From JBBQXY01 sp051004815 (lineage in GTDB: Bacteria > Chloroflexota > Ktedonobacteria > Ktedonobacterales > Ktedonobacteraceae): a DNA stretch of 17,903 bases. The notes under the pieces were generated by a model. It saw only the letters and a list, made by a program, of their open reading frames with translations, ran no database searches and had not been told where the DNA came from. Where the stretch lies: contig JBPCJY010000029.1 of assembly GCA_051004815.1 (NCBI GenBank), positions 1 to 17,903 on the forward strand, written 5' to 3'. A program made the position numbers and the translations under genes. Below are positions 7,538-15,202 of the stretch, in pieces (the first letter of the stretch is position 1; each line of letters opens with the position of its first letter).

Positions 7538-8616
7538 CAGAAGTTGCTGCTACAGCACGCGCACTCTATACCCAGCAGCGTTTACTTTTCATGACGCTGG
7601 ACCCCGTTCATGTTGGTGCGGGAGGCTATCGTTTAGGTAGAGTTGATATGACGATTGCTCGTGAACCGGGGACAGACTTGCCAAAAATACCAGGAACTAG
7701 CTTAGCAGGTGCGACGCGAAGTTATGCTGCGATGCGTTATGGTAAACCTGATGCCGCAGGTCAGCATAAAAATTTCAAAGGTAATAAATCTAGTTGCCCG
7801 ATTATCTATACTTTTGGCACCGCGACGGACACCAACAATAGCGACGGGGCAAAATCAGGGAGTAGTAATCAGGCAGGAACTATTAGTATTGGGGATGCGC
7901 ATATTTTGTTCTTTCCAGTAAGTTCGATGGCGGGACCGGTTTGGGTCAGTACTGAGGATAGAGTAAGAGAGGCTTGGGGATTGAGTAGTGTCACTTTGCC
8001 ACAAAGTGCCGAACTCTCAGATGAGAGAGTTGTAACTAATTTGAACTGGAACAAGGAATTGAATCTGGGTTGGCTCCTGTTTCAAACTACTCCTGGATTA
8101 ACAATAACACCACCAGAGTCAGTCGTTGGTATCCCCGATTGGAAAGCTATCGCAGGAAGAATAGTGCTTGTGAGTCTAAAGCTTTTTTCGCAGATCGTTA
8201 ATAGCAATTTAGAGGTTCGTACCTCAGTTAGTATTGACCCTGCGACAGGAGCTGCAGAAACTGGAGCATTGTTCACATATGAAGCCATTCCGCGTACTAC
8301 ATGGCTTTGGACTGACGTTGTTGAGGATGATTATCGGAGTAATGGGAATGGCACTTCAAAGTTTCCTGTGACTAATAAACAATACAAGATGGAAGAAGTT
8401 GTTGAAAAGAAGGAAGATGGGAAAGAGGAGAAGAGGAAAACATATACTGATAATGCTGGAAGTCCCCTTGGGGAAACGTGGAATCGCCCGTTAGATGTTG
8501 TGCTGACTGGCGCGAAATTGATCGAGTATCTTGGTGTTGGTGGCATGGGTACACGCGGTTTTGGACGTATGCGCTGTGTGGCAGACTGGGATGTGAACAA
8601 TGGAGGTGTACGATAA
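7534..8616 (+). CDS. cmr4: Type III RAMP backbone protein Cmr4 (Cas7 group, target-RNA nuclease)
   Basis: 360 residues, overlapping cas10 by 4 bases, with GGGAGAG just upstream. The N-terminus aligns feature by feature with Cmr4: DPVHVGAGG, then LGRVDMTIARE, then LPKIPGTSLAGATRS. D38 in RVDMTI occupies the place of the catalytic aspartate of the Pyrococcus Cmr4 loop (VDQPIQRE), so target RNA cleavage at 6-nt steps is likely intact. The strand GTISIGDAHILFFPVSSMAG is the conserved GDA-LLFFPV-S-G segment of Cmr4. The C-terminus carries a glycine-rich GVGGMGTRGFGRM. Several copies should form the filament backbone along the crRNA. A lysine/glutamate-rich insertion (VVEKKEDGKEEKRK) around residue 290 is probably a surface loop. 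It is followed directly by cmr5. Confidence 0.87.
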   Translation: MTEVAATARALYTQQRLLFMTLDPVHVGAGGYRLGRVDMTIAREPGTDLPKIPGTSLAGATRSYAAMRYGKPDAAGQHKNFKGNKSSCPIIYTFGTATDTNNSDGAKSGSSNQAGTISIGDAHILFFPVSSMAGPVWVSTEDRVREAWGLSSVTLPQSAELSDERVVTNLNWNKELNLGWLLFQTTPGLTITPPESVVGIPDWKAIAGRIVLVSLKLFSQIVNSNLEVRTSVSIDPATGAAETGALFTYEAIPRTTWLWTDVVEDDYRSNGNGTSKFPVTNKQYKMEEVVEKKEDGKEEKRKTYTDNAGSPLGETWNRPLDVVLTGAKLIEYLGVGGMGTRGFGRMRCVADWDVNNGGVR

Positions 8617-9074
8617 TGAAAAACCTCGATTTGATTGCCGCACAAGCCGCACAAGCTATCATTAGCAGTACAAGAACAAAAAAATATGATGTCAATAACG
8701 TTGAAAATCTTGTGACCAAGGCGTTAGGAGTGTTGCAAGAGAATGGTGTCTATGCCTCTATGTTGTATCTTTACTCGCGTAGCAATGCGGCAGAGAAGCC
8801 AATTGCGGAAGAGTGTCGCTATAATCTTCTTTCCATTACGTCAGAGCTAGGCTTACAAGCACCAGCGCGTCCGAATGCTAGTACTGCCTTGAAATTTTTA
8901 ACCGATAGAGTCTGCAACGATCTTGATAGATTGCTGCTGGTCAAGCAATTATGGGAGCAGACCCTCATTTATACCCGCTATGGTGCCAAAGCCTGGAGTG
9001 CTGAAAAGACACAAGAAGACAAACTACAGGTAGACAACCAGGAAGTAAAGTTAGCAGAGGATGTAACGCCATGA
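8616..9074 (+). CDS. cmr5: Type III small subunit Cmr5 (Cas11)
   Basis: 152 residues starting at the ATG whose first base is the last base of the cmr4 stop codon (TAATG); GGAGG lies about 9 bases upstream and decides this start over frames opening earlier inside cmr4. The start MKNLDLIAAQAAQAI followed by YDVNNVENLVTKALGVLQENGVYASMLYL is the helical pattern of Cmr5: a first helix with A-x-x-A, then a helix with LP-x-NGL-like ENGVYA. The protein is almost entirely helical. Cmr5 lines the belly of the effector and contacts the target RNA strand. It is longer at the C-terminus than typical Cmr5 (about 120-130 residues), with a charged tail after WSAEKTQ. Confidence 0.82.
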   Translation: MKNLDLIAAQAAQAIISSTRTKKYDVNNVENLVTKALGVLQENGVYASMLYLYSRSNAAEKPIAEECRYNLLSITSELGLQAPARPNASTALKFLTDRVCNDLDRLLLVKQLWEQTLIYTRYGAKAWSAEKTQEDKLQVDNQEVKLAEDVTP

Positions 9075-9934
9075 CGTGGAAGGCATATCAGGTATCGTTT
9101 CGCCTTCTTTCTCCGATGCATATTGGCTGGCGCAAATTGGGAAATTTACAGCAGACGCGTCCATATGTTATTGGTCGTAGTATTTGGGGTGCTCTCACTG
9201 CCAGATTAACACGGGAAAATGGTGGCAGTGATTATGAAGGTACTAGAATAGCGGTTGATGAGCAACTTGCCTTCACTTATTTTTATCCATCGACGCAGAA
9301 AGAAAAAGATGCTCTTTGGCCGTGGTTAGGTGATGAGTGGGATACATTTTCCTGGACATTTTTAGGGAGCTATGCAAGTACAGCTTTAGAAGGAGGGCAT
9401 AGCGCAGAAGCAGGTAGTTTGCACGAAACAGAATTTATTGCTCCTCATACTCGCTCTATTCTTAATCATGATGGTACTTATGATACAAAGCCAGTATTTC
9501 TTGTTGGCTATATTTTCGCGAAGGATGATTGTACGCTTTTATGGGAAAATGCTCTCAGCAAATTGCAATTTGGTGGTGAGCGTGGCTATGGTTGGGGAAG
9601 GGTACAGCTTGTACAATCGTTACCACTATCCCCACTATCTCCATGTGAACAGTGCTTTGGTTATCAATTAGATTGTTCAGGTAGTCATCCTGTTCTAATT
9701 ATACCCGAAGGCCAGCCATTATTAGCCCATGCAGTGGCTAAAAATTTGCAATGTGATGGAACTATCGAGCCATTTGTCGGAAGAGAGACGAAAAATACTG
9801 GTTTTGGAAATGAGCATTCAGAAGCTGAAATTTGTTGGTTGCCTGGTGGCAAAGTCAAGGAAACCCAGTCATTTGAAATTTGCCCAAAAGGGATATGGAA
9901 GTTGGTTGAGGATGAGAAAAAAGCTTCCGAATAA
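9071..9934 (+). CDS. Cas5-group RAMP protein, probable Cmr3 equivalent
   Basis: 287 residues, overlapping cmr5 by ATGA. The N-terminal strand YQVSFRLLSPMHIGWRKLGN and the following YVIGRSIWGALTARLT are a RAMP fold with a IxGxSIxGAL variant of the usual IPGSSLKG segment. Residues 165-180, LQFGGERGYGWGRVQL, form a strong glycine-rich loop of the kind seen in Cas5/Csx10/Cmr3 proteins. In type III complexes the Cas5-group subunit caps the filament, holds the crRNA 5' handle and binds Cas10. No other gene in the operon can fill this role and its place after cmr5 agrees with subtype III-C order, so I assign it by context plus the loop. Sequence identity to classic Cmr3 is not obvious to me. Confidence 0.72.
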   Translation: MTWKAYQVSFRLLSPMHIGWRKLGNLQQTRPYVIGRSIWGALTARLTRENGGSDYEGTRIAVDEQLAFTYFYPSTQKEKDALWPWLGDEWDTFSWTFLGSYASTALEGGHSAEAGSLHETEFIAPHTRSILNHDGTYDTKPVFLVGYIFAKDDCTLLWENALSKLQFGGERGYGWGRVQLVQSLPLSPLSPCEQCFGYQLDCSGSHPVLIIPEGQPLLAHAVAKNLQCDGTIEPFVGRETKNTGFGNEHSEAEICWLPGGKVKETQSFEICPKGIWKLVEDEKKASE

Positions 9935-9953
9935 GAGCAAAAGGATGTTGTAG

Positions 9954-10931
9954 ATGGAACTACCCTTAGCCCCAAATGCTCCGGCGAAATTGTATGCGTT
10001 TTTGCTGAAGTTGCGACCGTTGGAGCGGGGGACGTTGATGGCGTTTTCGGGTGAGTTGGTGCATGGGGCGTGGTTGGATTGGATGCGGACGGCTGCGCCG
10101 GAGGTGGCGACGATGCTGCACGATGGCAATAAACGGCGATTGTTTACGTGTTCGAGCTTGCAGTTTCCGTTGCCACAGCCGAGGATGATGCTGGCGGAAC
10201 GCGATAATGTGCATCTGCCACTGGAGCCTGAGAAGACGTATGTGGTGCGAGTGACGTTGCTGCTGGGGGAACTGTTTCCGCTGTTCTATAACGCGTTGTC
10301 GCAGTTTAATATGGAGGATGTGGGGGCAGTCGGGACGAAGCGGCGTCCGTTTATGCGGATTGGCAAGCAGCAATTTTTGTTGGAAGAGGTGGTGGCGGAT
10401 AGCAGTGATAGTGCTGGCTGGGCGGGGTTTACGTCGTTTGGCAAGCTGGTGGAGCAGGCACGGACGTTGAAGCTGGGCAAAAATGAGCCGCTGAACCTGG
10501 AGTTTGCCTCGCTGACCACGTTTAATCGGGGTGGTGCCAAAGGGCGGCTGTACGAGAATTATTATGCGCGTTTGCCTCTGCCCTATTATGTGTTTCCGGG
10601 TTTGGCACGACGTTGGCAAGAGTTGGCTCCGCCTGAACTGGCAGAGCTGGTGCAGAAGGAACACATAGAGGAGTATATAGCGGATGACGGAATGATTATT
10701 GAGGATTACAATTTGCAGACGCATCGGCTCGTGTTTACCAATCATCCGCAAAAGGGGTTTGTGGGACAATGTAAGTACCTGCTGCGTGGACCGGACGAGG
10801 TGGTAGCGGAGGAGGCGTTGACGGTACGACAGCAGATCGTGTTATTGTCCAAGTTGGCGTTTTACACGGGAGTGGGATACAAGACGGCGATGGGTATGGG
10901 ACGAGCGAGGCCGATAGCGCAATTGACATAA
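9954..10931 (+). CDS. cas6: CRISPR pre-crRNA endoribonuclease Cas6
   Basis: 325 residues, 19 bases after the previous gene with AAAGGA upstream. The segment SGELVHGAWLDWM (H37) corresponds to the conserved N-terminal histidine region of Cas6, followed by a variable middle, then HPQKGFVGQCKYLLRGP, and the terminal glycine-rich FYTGVGYKTAMGMGRAR that contacts the repeat RNA. Cas6 cuts the precursor transcript within each repeat to give crRNAs for the Cmr complex. Base use changes at this gene: it is visibly richer in G and C, with many ttg, gcg and ctg codons, compared with the AT-richer genes before it. That suggests a separate origin or a later joining to the operon. The repeats it would cut are not in this window. 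It is the last gene of the operon. Confidence 0.86.
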   Translation: MELPLAPNAPAKLYAFLLKLRPLERGTLMAFSGELVHGAWLDWMRTAAPEVATMLHDGNKRRLFTCSSLQFPLPQPRMMLAERDNVHLPLEPEKTYVVRVTLLLGELFPLFYNALSQFNMEDVGAVGTKRRPFMRIGKQQFLLEEVVADSSDSAGWAGFTSFGKLVEQARTLKLGKNEPLNLEFASLTTFNRGGAKGRLYENYYARLPLPYYVFPGLARRWQELAPPELAELVQKEHIEEYIADDGMIIEDYNLQTHRLVFTNHPQKGFVGQCKYLLRGPDEVVAEEALTVRQQIVLLSKLAFYTGVGYKTAMGMGRARPIAQLT

Positions 10932-11017
10932 GTGATGAAGGGTTTGAAGTAAAGATTACCAGGGTCCCCTCAGCAATCATTCACAAACCAGTGTTTGCAC
11001 ATTTGCGTTAATGTGTA

Positions 11018-11590
11018 TTAACGGGATGTCACCGCTTGTGCCTGGCGCATGATTTCTCGTAATTGCTCTACATGGCTATCATCGTGGTATAGACCCATGA
11101 TGAAGCGTGAGATGGCATTGAGCGGGCCGAGTTGTGTATAGGGCTTGTAAGTGACATCGAGGTGCGGCTCGTCTGGCCAGGCATCAAGCATGGCTTTGCG
11201 CATGCGACGGCTCTCTTCAAGACGATGGCGAATCTGTGTGATGGATGTGACAGATTGCCAGGGAGTCTCGTATCGTGAGCGACCTTCGACCTCTAGTCCA
11301 CGAGCGAGGGTGAGTGCTAAGGCGGCTGATTCTTCCGAGGATGCGGTGGCGTGGACGACGACGTGACCAAGTGTCCAGGCTAATTCGCGTTCAGCCGGAT
11401 CGCCAAAAGTATCGTTGGCCTGCGGGTCTTGCGGCACAAATACGACATCGGCATCGGTCGCGGAGGCGACGATAGCAAGCATGGTATCGATCATCTCGTC
11501 GGTCGCAGTATACAGGTCGGCCTTCTTGAGGTTTTGTGCCAGGTCAGTCATGGACATGGTGTGGTTTCTTACCACAGTGAAATCGAGCAT
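11018..11590 (-). CDS. DinB-like (four-helix, metal-binding fold) protein
   Basis: 190 residues from the ATG at 11588-11590, chosen because GGAG lies about 9 bases upstream; an earlier in-frame ATG at 11603-11605 has no clear SD. The sequence is helical. ELAWTLGHVVVHATASSEES provides a histidine pair in a long helix, and IMGLYHDDSHVEQLREIM gives a second histidine set near the C-terminus (HDDSHVEQL). Spaced histidines of this kind are the metal ligands of the DinB/YfiT superfamily, which includes thiol-transferase-related and hypothetical enzymes. The substrate cannot be told from sequence. It converges with the cas operon but shows no link to it. The family call is moderately sure. Confidence 0.6.
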   Translation of the reverse strand: MLDFTVVRNHTMSMTDLAQNLKKADLYTATDEMIDTMLAIVASATDADVVFVPQDPQANDTFGDPAERELAWTLGHVVVHATASSEESAALALTLARGLEVEGRSRYETPWQSVTSITQIRHRLEESRRMRKAMLDAWPDEPHLDVTYKPYTQLGPLNAISRFIMGLYHDDSHVEQLREIMRQAQAVTSR

Positions 11591-11759
11591 GAAAATAGTC
11601 TCCATTTAGTAAAGTGATTATGTTTCCGGTAAAGGGTGAAGTGAGATCTGGTATCTGTTGTCACGCGGATAAGAGATTGAACTTCTATAAAATCACAACA
11701 CGCTTGTTGGCTACGTTTATTCCCAGGCCCTGTCCACTGTGCAACTGTGCGTTACCATC

Positions 11760-11788
11760 TTGTCAGGTGGGGGGTTCCCGTGTATAGT
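11760..11788 (+). promoter_or_regulatory. Strong sigma70-type promoter
   Basis: TTGTCA (11760-11765) and TATAGT (11783-11788) are separated by exactly 17 bases; the -35 and -10 match consensus at five and four to five positions. Transcription would begin near 11795. This is downstream of an in-frame ATG at 11739 and so argues for the later start of the next gene. Confidence 0.6.
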
Positions 11789-11825
11789 AGGGCAAGAGAA
11801 AGAACAATTGAGGAGTGGGCCTGGC

Positions 11826-12173
11826 ATGGGTGATTACTATGCTGTACGTCTATGGCAACTGAAAGCGGGCCATACAGGGGCGGATTTAGAGGCGTTAGCG
11901 AACTCTGGTTATTTAGAGATGCAACGCTGGATACCGGGTGTTCGACATGTCGCGCTGTTGCGTGCTGATGGCGATAGAACGGGCGACTATGTGCTAACAA
12001 CGACGTTCGTAGACCGTGGCGCATATATGTATTGGCGACAAGTTGAGGAAGAGGCACCCGATTACTGGGAGCGTTACGCGGCCATTATTATGCAATGGGA
12101 GCATATGTGCCATCTGGTGGGAGAATATAGCGGGGAGATCGTCCTGGATGTAGGATTGGAAAATGGTCATTGA
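11826..12173 (+). CDS. Small conserved-looking protein of unknown function
   Basis: 115 residues starting MGDYYAVRLWQLKAGHTG. The frame is open upstream to an ATG at 11739, but the promoter at 11760-11788 and an AGGAG about 10 bases before 11826 support the later start. The pattern of a strand (YAVRLWQLK), a helix (LEALANSGYLEMQRW), strands (VRHVALLRA and DYVLTTTFV) and a helix rich in aromatic residues (YWRQVEEEAPDYWERYAAII) would suit a dimeric alpha/beta-barrel (ferredoxin-like) fold such as the antibiotic-biosynthesis-monooxygenase-like group. I do not recognise a specific family and no catalytic residue can be named. It is cytoplasmic, with no signal peptide or membrane segment. Confidence 0.6.
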   Translation: MGDYYAVRLWQLKAGHTGADLEALANSGYLEMQRWIPGVRHVALLRADGDRTGDYVLTTTFVDRGAYMYWRQVEEEAPDYWERYAAIIMQWEHMCHLVGEYSGEIVLDVGLENGH

Positions 12174-12225
12174 GGACAATTGGGCAGATTTTCTAGCAAG
12201 AATCTGTTTTGAACAAACGCTGGTA

Positions 12226-12246
12226 ATCATACAAAAAAGGTATGAT
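12226..12246. promoter_or_regulatory. Perfect inverted repeat ahead of the FHA-PrsW gene
   Basis: ATCATAC (12226-12232), loop AAAAAAG, and GTATGAT (12240-12246) form a perfect 7-bp stem. The right arm contains TATGAT, which could serve as a -10 box, so this may be an operator overlapping a promoter. No U-run follows, so a terminator is less likely. Confidence 0.3.
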
Positions 12247-12278
12247 AGTGCTATAAGCAATGATTTTCCGCCTTGCTA

Positions 12279-14186
12279 ATGAAGCCGAGGTTAATGAAGC
12301 CGGGACAAAATATGAAGCAAAATTACGGCGTGTTGCGGGTGATACGGGTGCGATTACCTGCGAATGCGACGACGAATTTGCAGGATAAGTATCCCTCTGG
12401 TTGGTTGCCGGAAGAGCGGTTGGTACACCTGCTAACAAAACGCGAGACAGTTATTGGGCGTGCATTACATAACGATATTGTTTTGCTGGACCCTACTGTC
12501 TCACGAGAACATGCTCGCCTGGTATTGGATAGCTATGGATGGCACGTTACCAATCTGACGACGCAAAATATTGTGCGTGTCAATGGGCATAGCGTCCCTA
12601 GCGGGTCGAGTTTCCCCATGCATCCACAAGATATCCTTATCCTGGGAAGCACGATGCTACAATTAATCGCGCCGCAGACGAATGCGGTGCTTGTGGATAC
12701 AGTGAGCGAGACTGCTACAGAGCAAATGCAGACGATGAAGCTTCCTGTGCAGGTGGAGGACGAACCCTCTATTTTCGGTGAAGCTCCCACACAGTGGAGA
12801 GAGCACCAGGAGCAGCGCGATAAGAAATTGGTTCGACCAACCGCATCGGCAGCACTGCCATCAGCACAGAGTGTGCAGCAACACTTGTCCGAACCCACGC
12901 CGTTGCCAGTGCAGCCTGAGCCTGAATTCGCGCCCGTACCGTGGGACGATGAGGACGAGGAAAGTTTGATGGGCGCGGGTGTGACAATGCAGTTCGCGTT
13001 ACCACAACGGATGGGAGTGCGCTCGCGCTGGCTAATCGCGGGCGTTGGCGTGGCTATCCTGTGTATCAGCGCCATTGTGACGCTTGTGCTTAATAGCCTG
13101 GTTGGCTTCAGAGCACTGGCCCTGTATGGTGTGCCCAGTATCCTGGCCGCTCTGCTTATTCCGGCGGTGCCAGCCGTGGGCATTAATTTGCTGGTCAATT
13201 TTATGGATCGCTACGAGCGTGAACCGTGGTTTCTGCGGCTGGCTGCCTTTTTATGGGGAGCGACTATCGCCATTCCACCGGCTTTATTTATTGAAAAGAA
13301 GGTGGATGCCGCGCTCCAGGGGTTGCTGGGACCAAGTACAAGCGATGTGCTGCGCTCGGCCTTCCAGGGCTTGAATGCTGGCATTACCGAGGAGACCATT
13401 AAAGGATTGGGCTTGCTGCTCCTGTTCCTTATATTACGCGACGAATTTGACAACGTGACCGATGGTATTGTCTATGGGGCGTTGATTGGGGCAGGCTTCG
13501 CGATGGTGGAGAATTTCCAGTACTTCGCGGTCGATTTTAAGTCATTTCCCGTCTTTCTGATCGTCTACCGCATTATGCTAGGTTGGTTAGGACACTCGAC
13601 TTTTACCGTGTGTTTTGGGGCGGCACTGGGCTATGTGCGACATACAAAAGTGCGCTGGCGACAGATCATGATCCCTTTGCTGGGCTATGTCGTGGCGGTG
13701 GGGTTGCATAGCTTCTTTGACTTTGTCGATTTCCAGGCCAGTGCGGCATTGACTGCCTCTCCTAGCAATAACGATGTGACGTTTTTATCGCTACTGGCTC
13801 TGATTGGCGATTACATCCCGCCCTTTCTGGCGCAGATGTTCCTACTGTACATACTTATTAAGGCGTTGGCACATGAAGCGGCGGTGATCCGTGAGTTTTT
13901 AGCGGTCGAGGTGAGCAACGGCGTCGTGAAGGTGGATGAGTATGCTCTGTTGCAGAACTCGTTTCAGCGCACGAAGGCGGAACGGCGCGTGTGGCGCAAG
14001 CATGGCTTCAGGCAGTGGCTACGGATAAAGGCACTGTATCAGACTGAGATTGGGCTGGCCTTCCGAAAATGGCATGTCAGTATGGGCGATAAGCCCAAGT
14101 TGGGCTATCTCCAGCCGGAGGATGCCTATCGCCAGCGTATCAAACGCCTGCGCCAGGAGATTGTGGTAGCAGAGGCAAAGAGGTAG
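12279..14186 (+). CDS. FHA-domain / PrsW-family intramembrane metalloprotease fusion
   Basis: About 635 residues. Residues about 45-125 form a forkhead-associated phosphothreonine-binding domain: VIGRALHNDIVLLDPTVSRE contains the GR, N and SREHA signatures. A low-complexity proline/glutamate linker follows to about 235. From about 245 come several hydrophobic segments, and the PrsW protease core: NFMDRYEREPWFL, then AGITEETIKGLGLLLL with E371-E372-x-x-K375, FAMVENFQYF (E411, N412), a GHSTFT segment (H439) and GLHSFFDF (H477). PrsW is the site-1 protease that cuts anti-sigma factors such as RsiW in Bacillus. The FHA end would let serine/threonine-kinase phosphorylation control it, which is inference. 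The tail (about 555-635) is basic and cytoplasmic. The start is uncertain: TTG 12273 and ATGs at 12279, 12294 and 12312 are in frame within a short AATGAAGCCG-type duplication, none with an ideal SD. Confidence 0.82.
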   Translation: MKPRLMKPGQNMKQNYGVLRVIRVRLPANATTNLQDKYPSGWLPEERLVHLLTKRETVIGRALHNDIVLLDPTVSREHARLVLDSYGWHVTNLTTQNIVRVNGHSVPSGSSFPMHPQDILILGSTMLQLIAPQTNAVLVDTVSETATEQMQTMKLPVQVEDEPSIFGEAPTQWREHQEQRDKKLVRPTASAALPSAQSVQQHLSEPTPLPVQPEPEFAPVPWDDEDEESLMGAGVTMQFALPQRMGVRSRWLIAGVGVAILCISAIVTLVLNSLVGFRALALYGVPSILAALLIPAVPAVGINLLVNFMDRYEREPWFLRLAAFLWGATIAIPPALFIEKKVDAALQGLLGPSTSDVLRSAFQGLNAGITEETIKGLGLLLLFLILRDEFDNVTDGIVYGALIGAGFAMVENFQYFAVDFKSFPVFLIVYRIMLGWLGHSTFTVCFGAALGYVRHTKVRWRQIMIPLLGYVVAVGLHSFFDFVDFQASAALTASPSNNDVTFLSLLALIGDYIPPFLAQMFLLYILIKALAHEAAVIREFLAVEVSNGVVKVDEYALLQNSFQRTKAERRVWRKHGFRQWLRIKALYQTEIGLAFRKWHVSMGDKPKLGYLQPEDAYRQRIKRLRQEIVVAEAKR

Positions 14187-14196
14187 GGGAGCATGT

Positions 14197-15003
14197 TTAT
14201 GTTGTCTTCAATCTATCCAAATACCCGGCCTCGGTAAGTACACGAGCTATGATTTCGGCAAAGGAGATGGCCGTTGCTGTTGGTATCGTGCGGAGCATAC
14301 TCACTGATCTATCATCTAGCCTGTAGAAGCGACCCTGGTTGCGGCGTATCTCAGCGATGGTGTGATCGTCATCGAGTATCCCTAGTTGGCGCGTGGCCAG
14401 TTTTATGTGTTGCGCAAGAGGAGGGGTGAATCTTTGTCCCTTTGCAAGCTTTGCTTCTACTTTTGCATGGCCTTTTCGTTGCTCGACGACCTGGATGTAG
14501 GGAAGGGCAGATGAGGTACAAAAAAGGCTCCAGCGGAGAGGAAAACTGTCCTTCACGCCATGGGTTACGATGTATTTTTTCTGCTTTGCCTCTTTCATCT
14601 GTGCATAGGTTGGGCTATCGGCGCGGGGGATAAACGTGGGGATCGTCGCGTCAATGCCCTGGTTTTGCTTGAATATGGCGAGGAATGCCTGGATAACTTG
14701 TTCAGCCTGGTCATTGGCTATGCCGTTAATGTAGCTGTATGTCGCGCCAGCGACATAGTGTGAGCGGGGGCGGGCAACATAATCGTAGATGGCGCGTAGC
14801 TTCTCTTGCGAGCATGCGTTCAGGTGCTGGTCGTCGGGAACAAAACGTAAGTCCATCTCGACATGAGTAGATTGACCCTGGCGTTTAGCGTAGATGAGTG
14901 GTTGATGGTGTGAGGCACACCATTGGCTAAAATCGCGCATGAGCTGCGTCCCTTGCCCAGCAATAACATACCCTTGCTCAAAGGACCGCGTTAAGCGCGA
15001 CAT
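14197..15003 (-). CDS. Unrecognised 268-residue protein
   Basis: An uninterrupted frame of 268 residues beginning MSRLTRSFEQGYVIAGQGTQ, convergent with the PrsW gene (10 bases between the two stops). No signal peptide or membrane segment. It is mixed alpha/beta and basic, with stretches such as PLIYAKRQGQSTHVEMDLRF, AGATYSYINGIANDQAEQVI and a C-terminal helix FAEIIARVLTEAGYLDRL. I see no catalytic motif and do not recognise a family. The base composition matches the neighbouring chromosomal genes, which argues it is real. There is no clear SD; TATATA and TATAAA lie within 12 bases of the ATG, so a leaderless transcript or a later start is possible. Confidence 0.6.
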   Translation of the reverse strand: MSRLTRSFEQGYVIAGQGTQLMRDFSQWCASHHQPLIYAKRQGQSTHVEMDLRFVPDDQHLNACSQEKLRAIYDYVARPRSHYVAGATYSYINGIANDQAEQVIQAFLAIFKQNQGIDATIPTFIPRADSPTYAQMKEAKQKKYIVTHGVKDSFPLRWSLFCTSSALPYIQVVEQRKGHAKVEAKLAKGQRFTPPLAQHIKLATRQLGILDDDHTIAEIRRNQGRFYRLDDRSVSMLRTIPTATAISFAEIIARVLTEAGYLDRLKTT

Positions 15004-15148
15004 AGTTTATATAGCTTTCTTGGCTACCGTCTGTTCTTGAGTAGTAGCATTCTTATGTATTGTAACATCTGTAGCTGAGGAAGGTAGTTCTGCTATACTT
15101 TCATCCTAATGTCAAAATATGATGCTGTGAGACTACTAAGGAGTGCAT

Positions 15149-15202
15149 ATGAACTCAGAGACACTCAAACAGATCTATTTTGACCTGCGCTATTTTATGT
15201 GA
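15149..15202 (+). CDS. 17-codon leader-like ORF, or remnant of an E1 alpha start
   Basis: AAGGAG lies 8-9 bases before an ATG that opens MNSETLKQIYFDLRYFM and stops at TGA 15200-15202. The ending is reminiscent of the LNLYYFMRLTRAM start of the E1 alpha protein 360 bases downstream. It may be a leader peptide, or a decayed partial copy of that gene's beginning. No function is assigned. Confidence 0.3.
   Translation: MNSETLKQIYFDLRYFM

Noticed and set aside
8478..8615. Longer cmr5 start inside cmr4
   Set aside because: The extra 46 residues are out-of-frame cmr4 sequence; the ATG at 8616 has a GGAGG site and begins with the Cmr5 pattern.
9966..10769. 267-codon open frame on the minus strand opposite cas6
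   Set aside because: It lies wholly antisense to cas6, whose motifs are clear, and its product is a low-complexity H/R/Q/P-rich sequence typical of the reverse frame of a GC-rich gene.
11006..11023. CGTTAA-N6-TTAACG hairpin between cas6 and the DinB-like gene as a terminator
   Set aside because: AT-rich 6-bp stem overlapping the minus-strand stop codon, with no U-run; too weak to call.
11739..11825. Longer N-terminus for the small protein ending at 12173
   Set aside because: A strong promoter (11760-11788) lies inside this stretch, and the SD-supported ATG at 11826 begins the protein-like part.
12533..13198. 221-codon minus-strand frame inside the FHA-PrsW gene
   Set aside because: Serine/cysteine-rich reverse-frame sequence, fully covered by a gene with clear domains.
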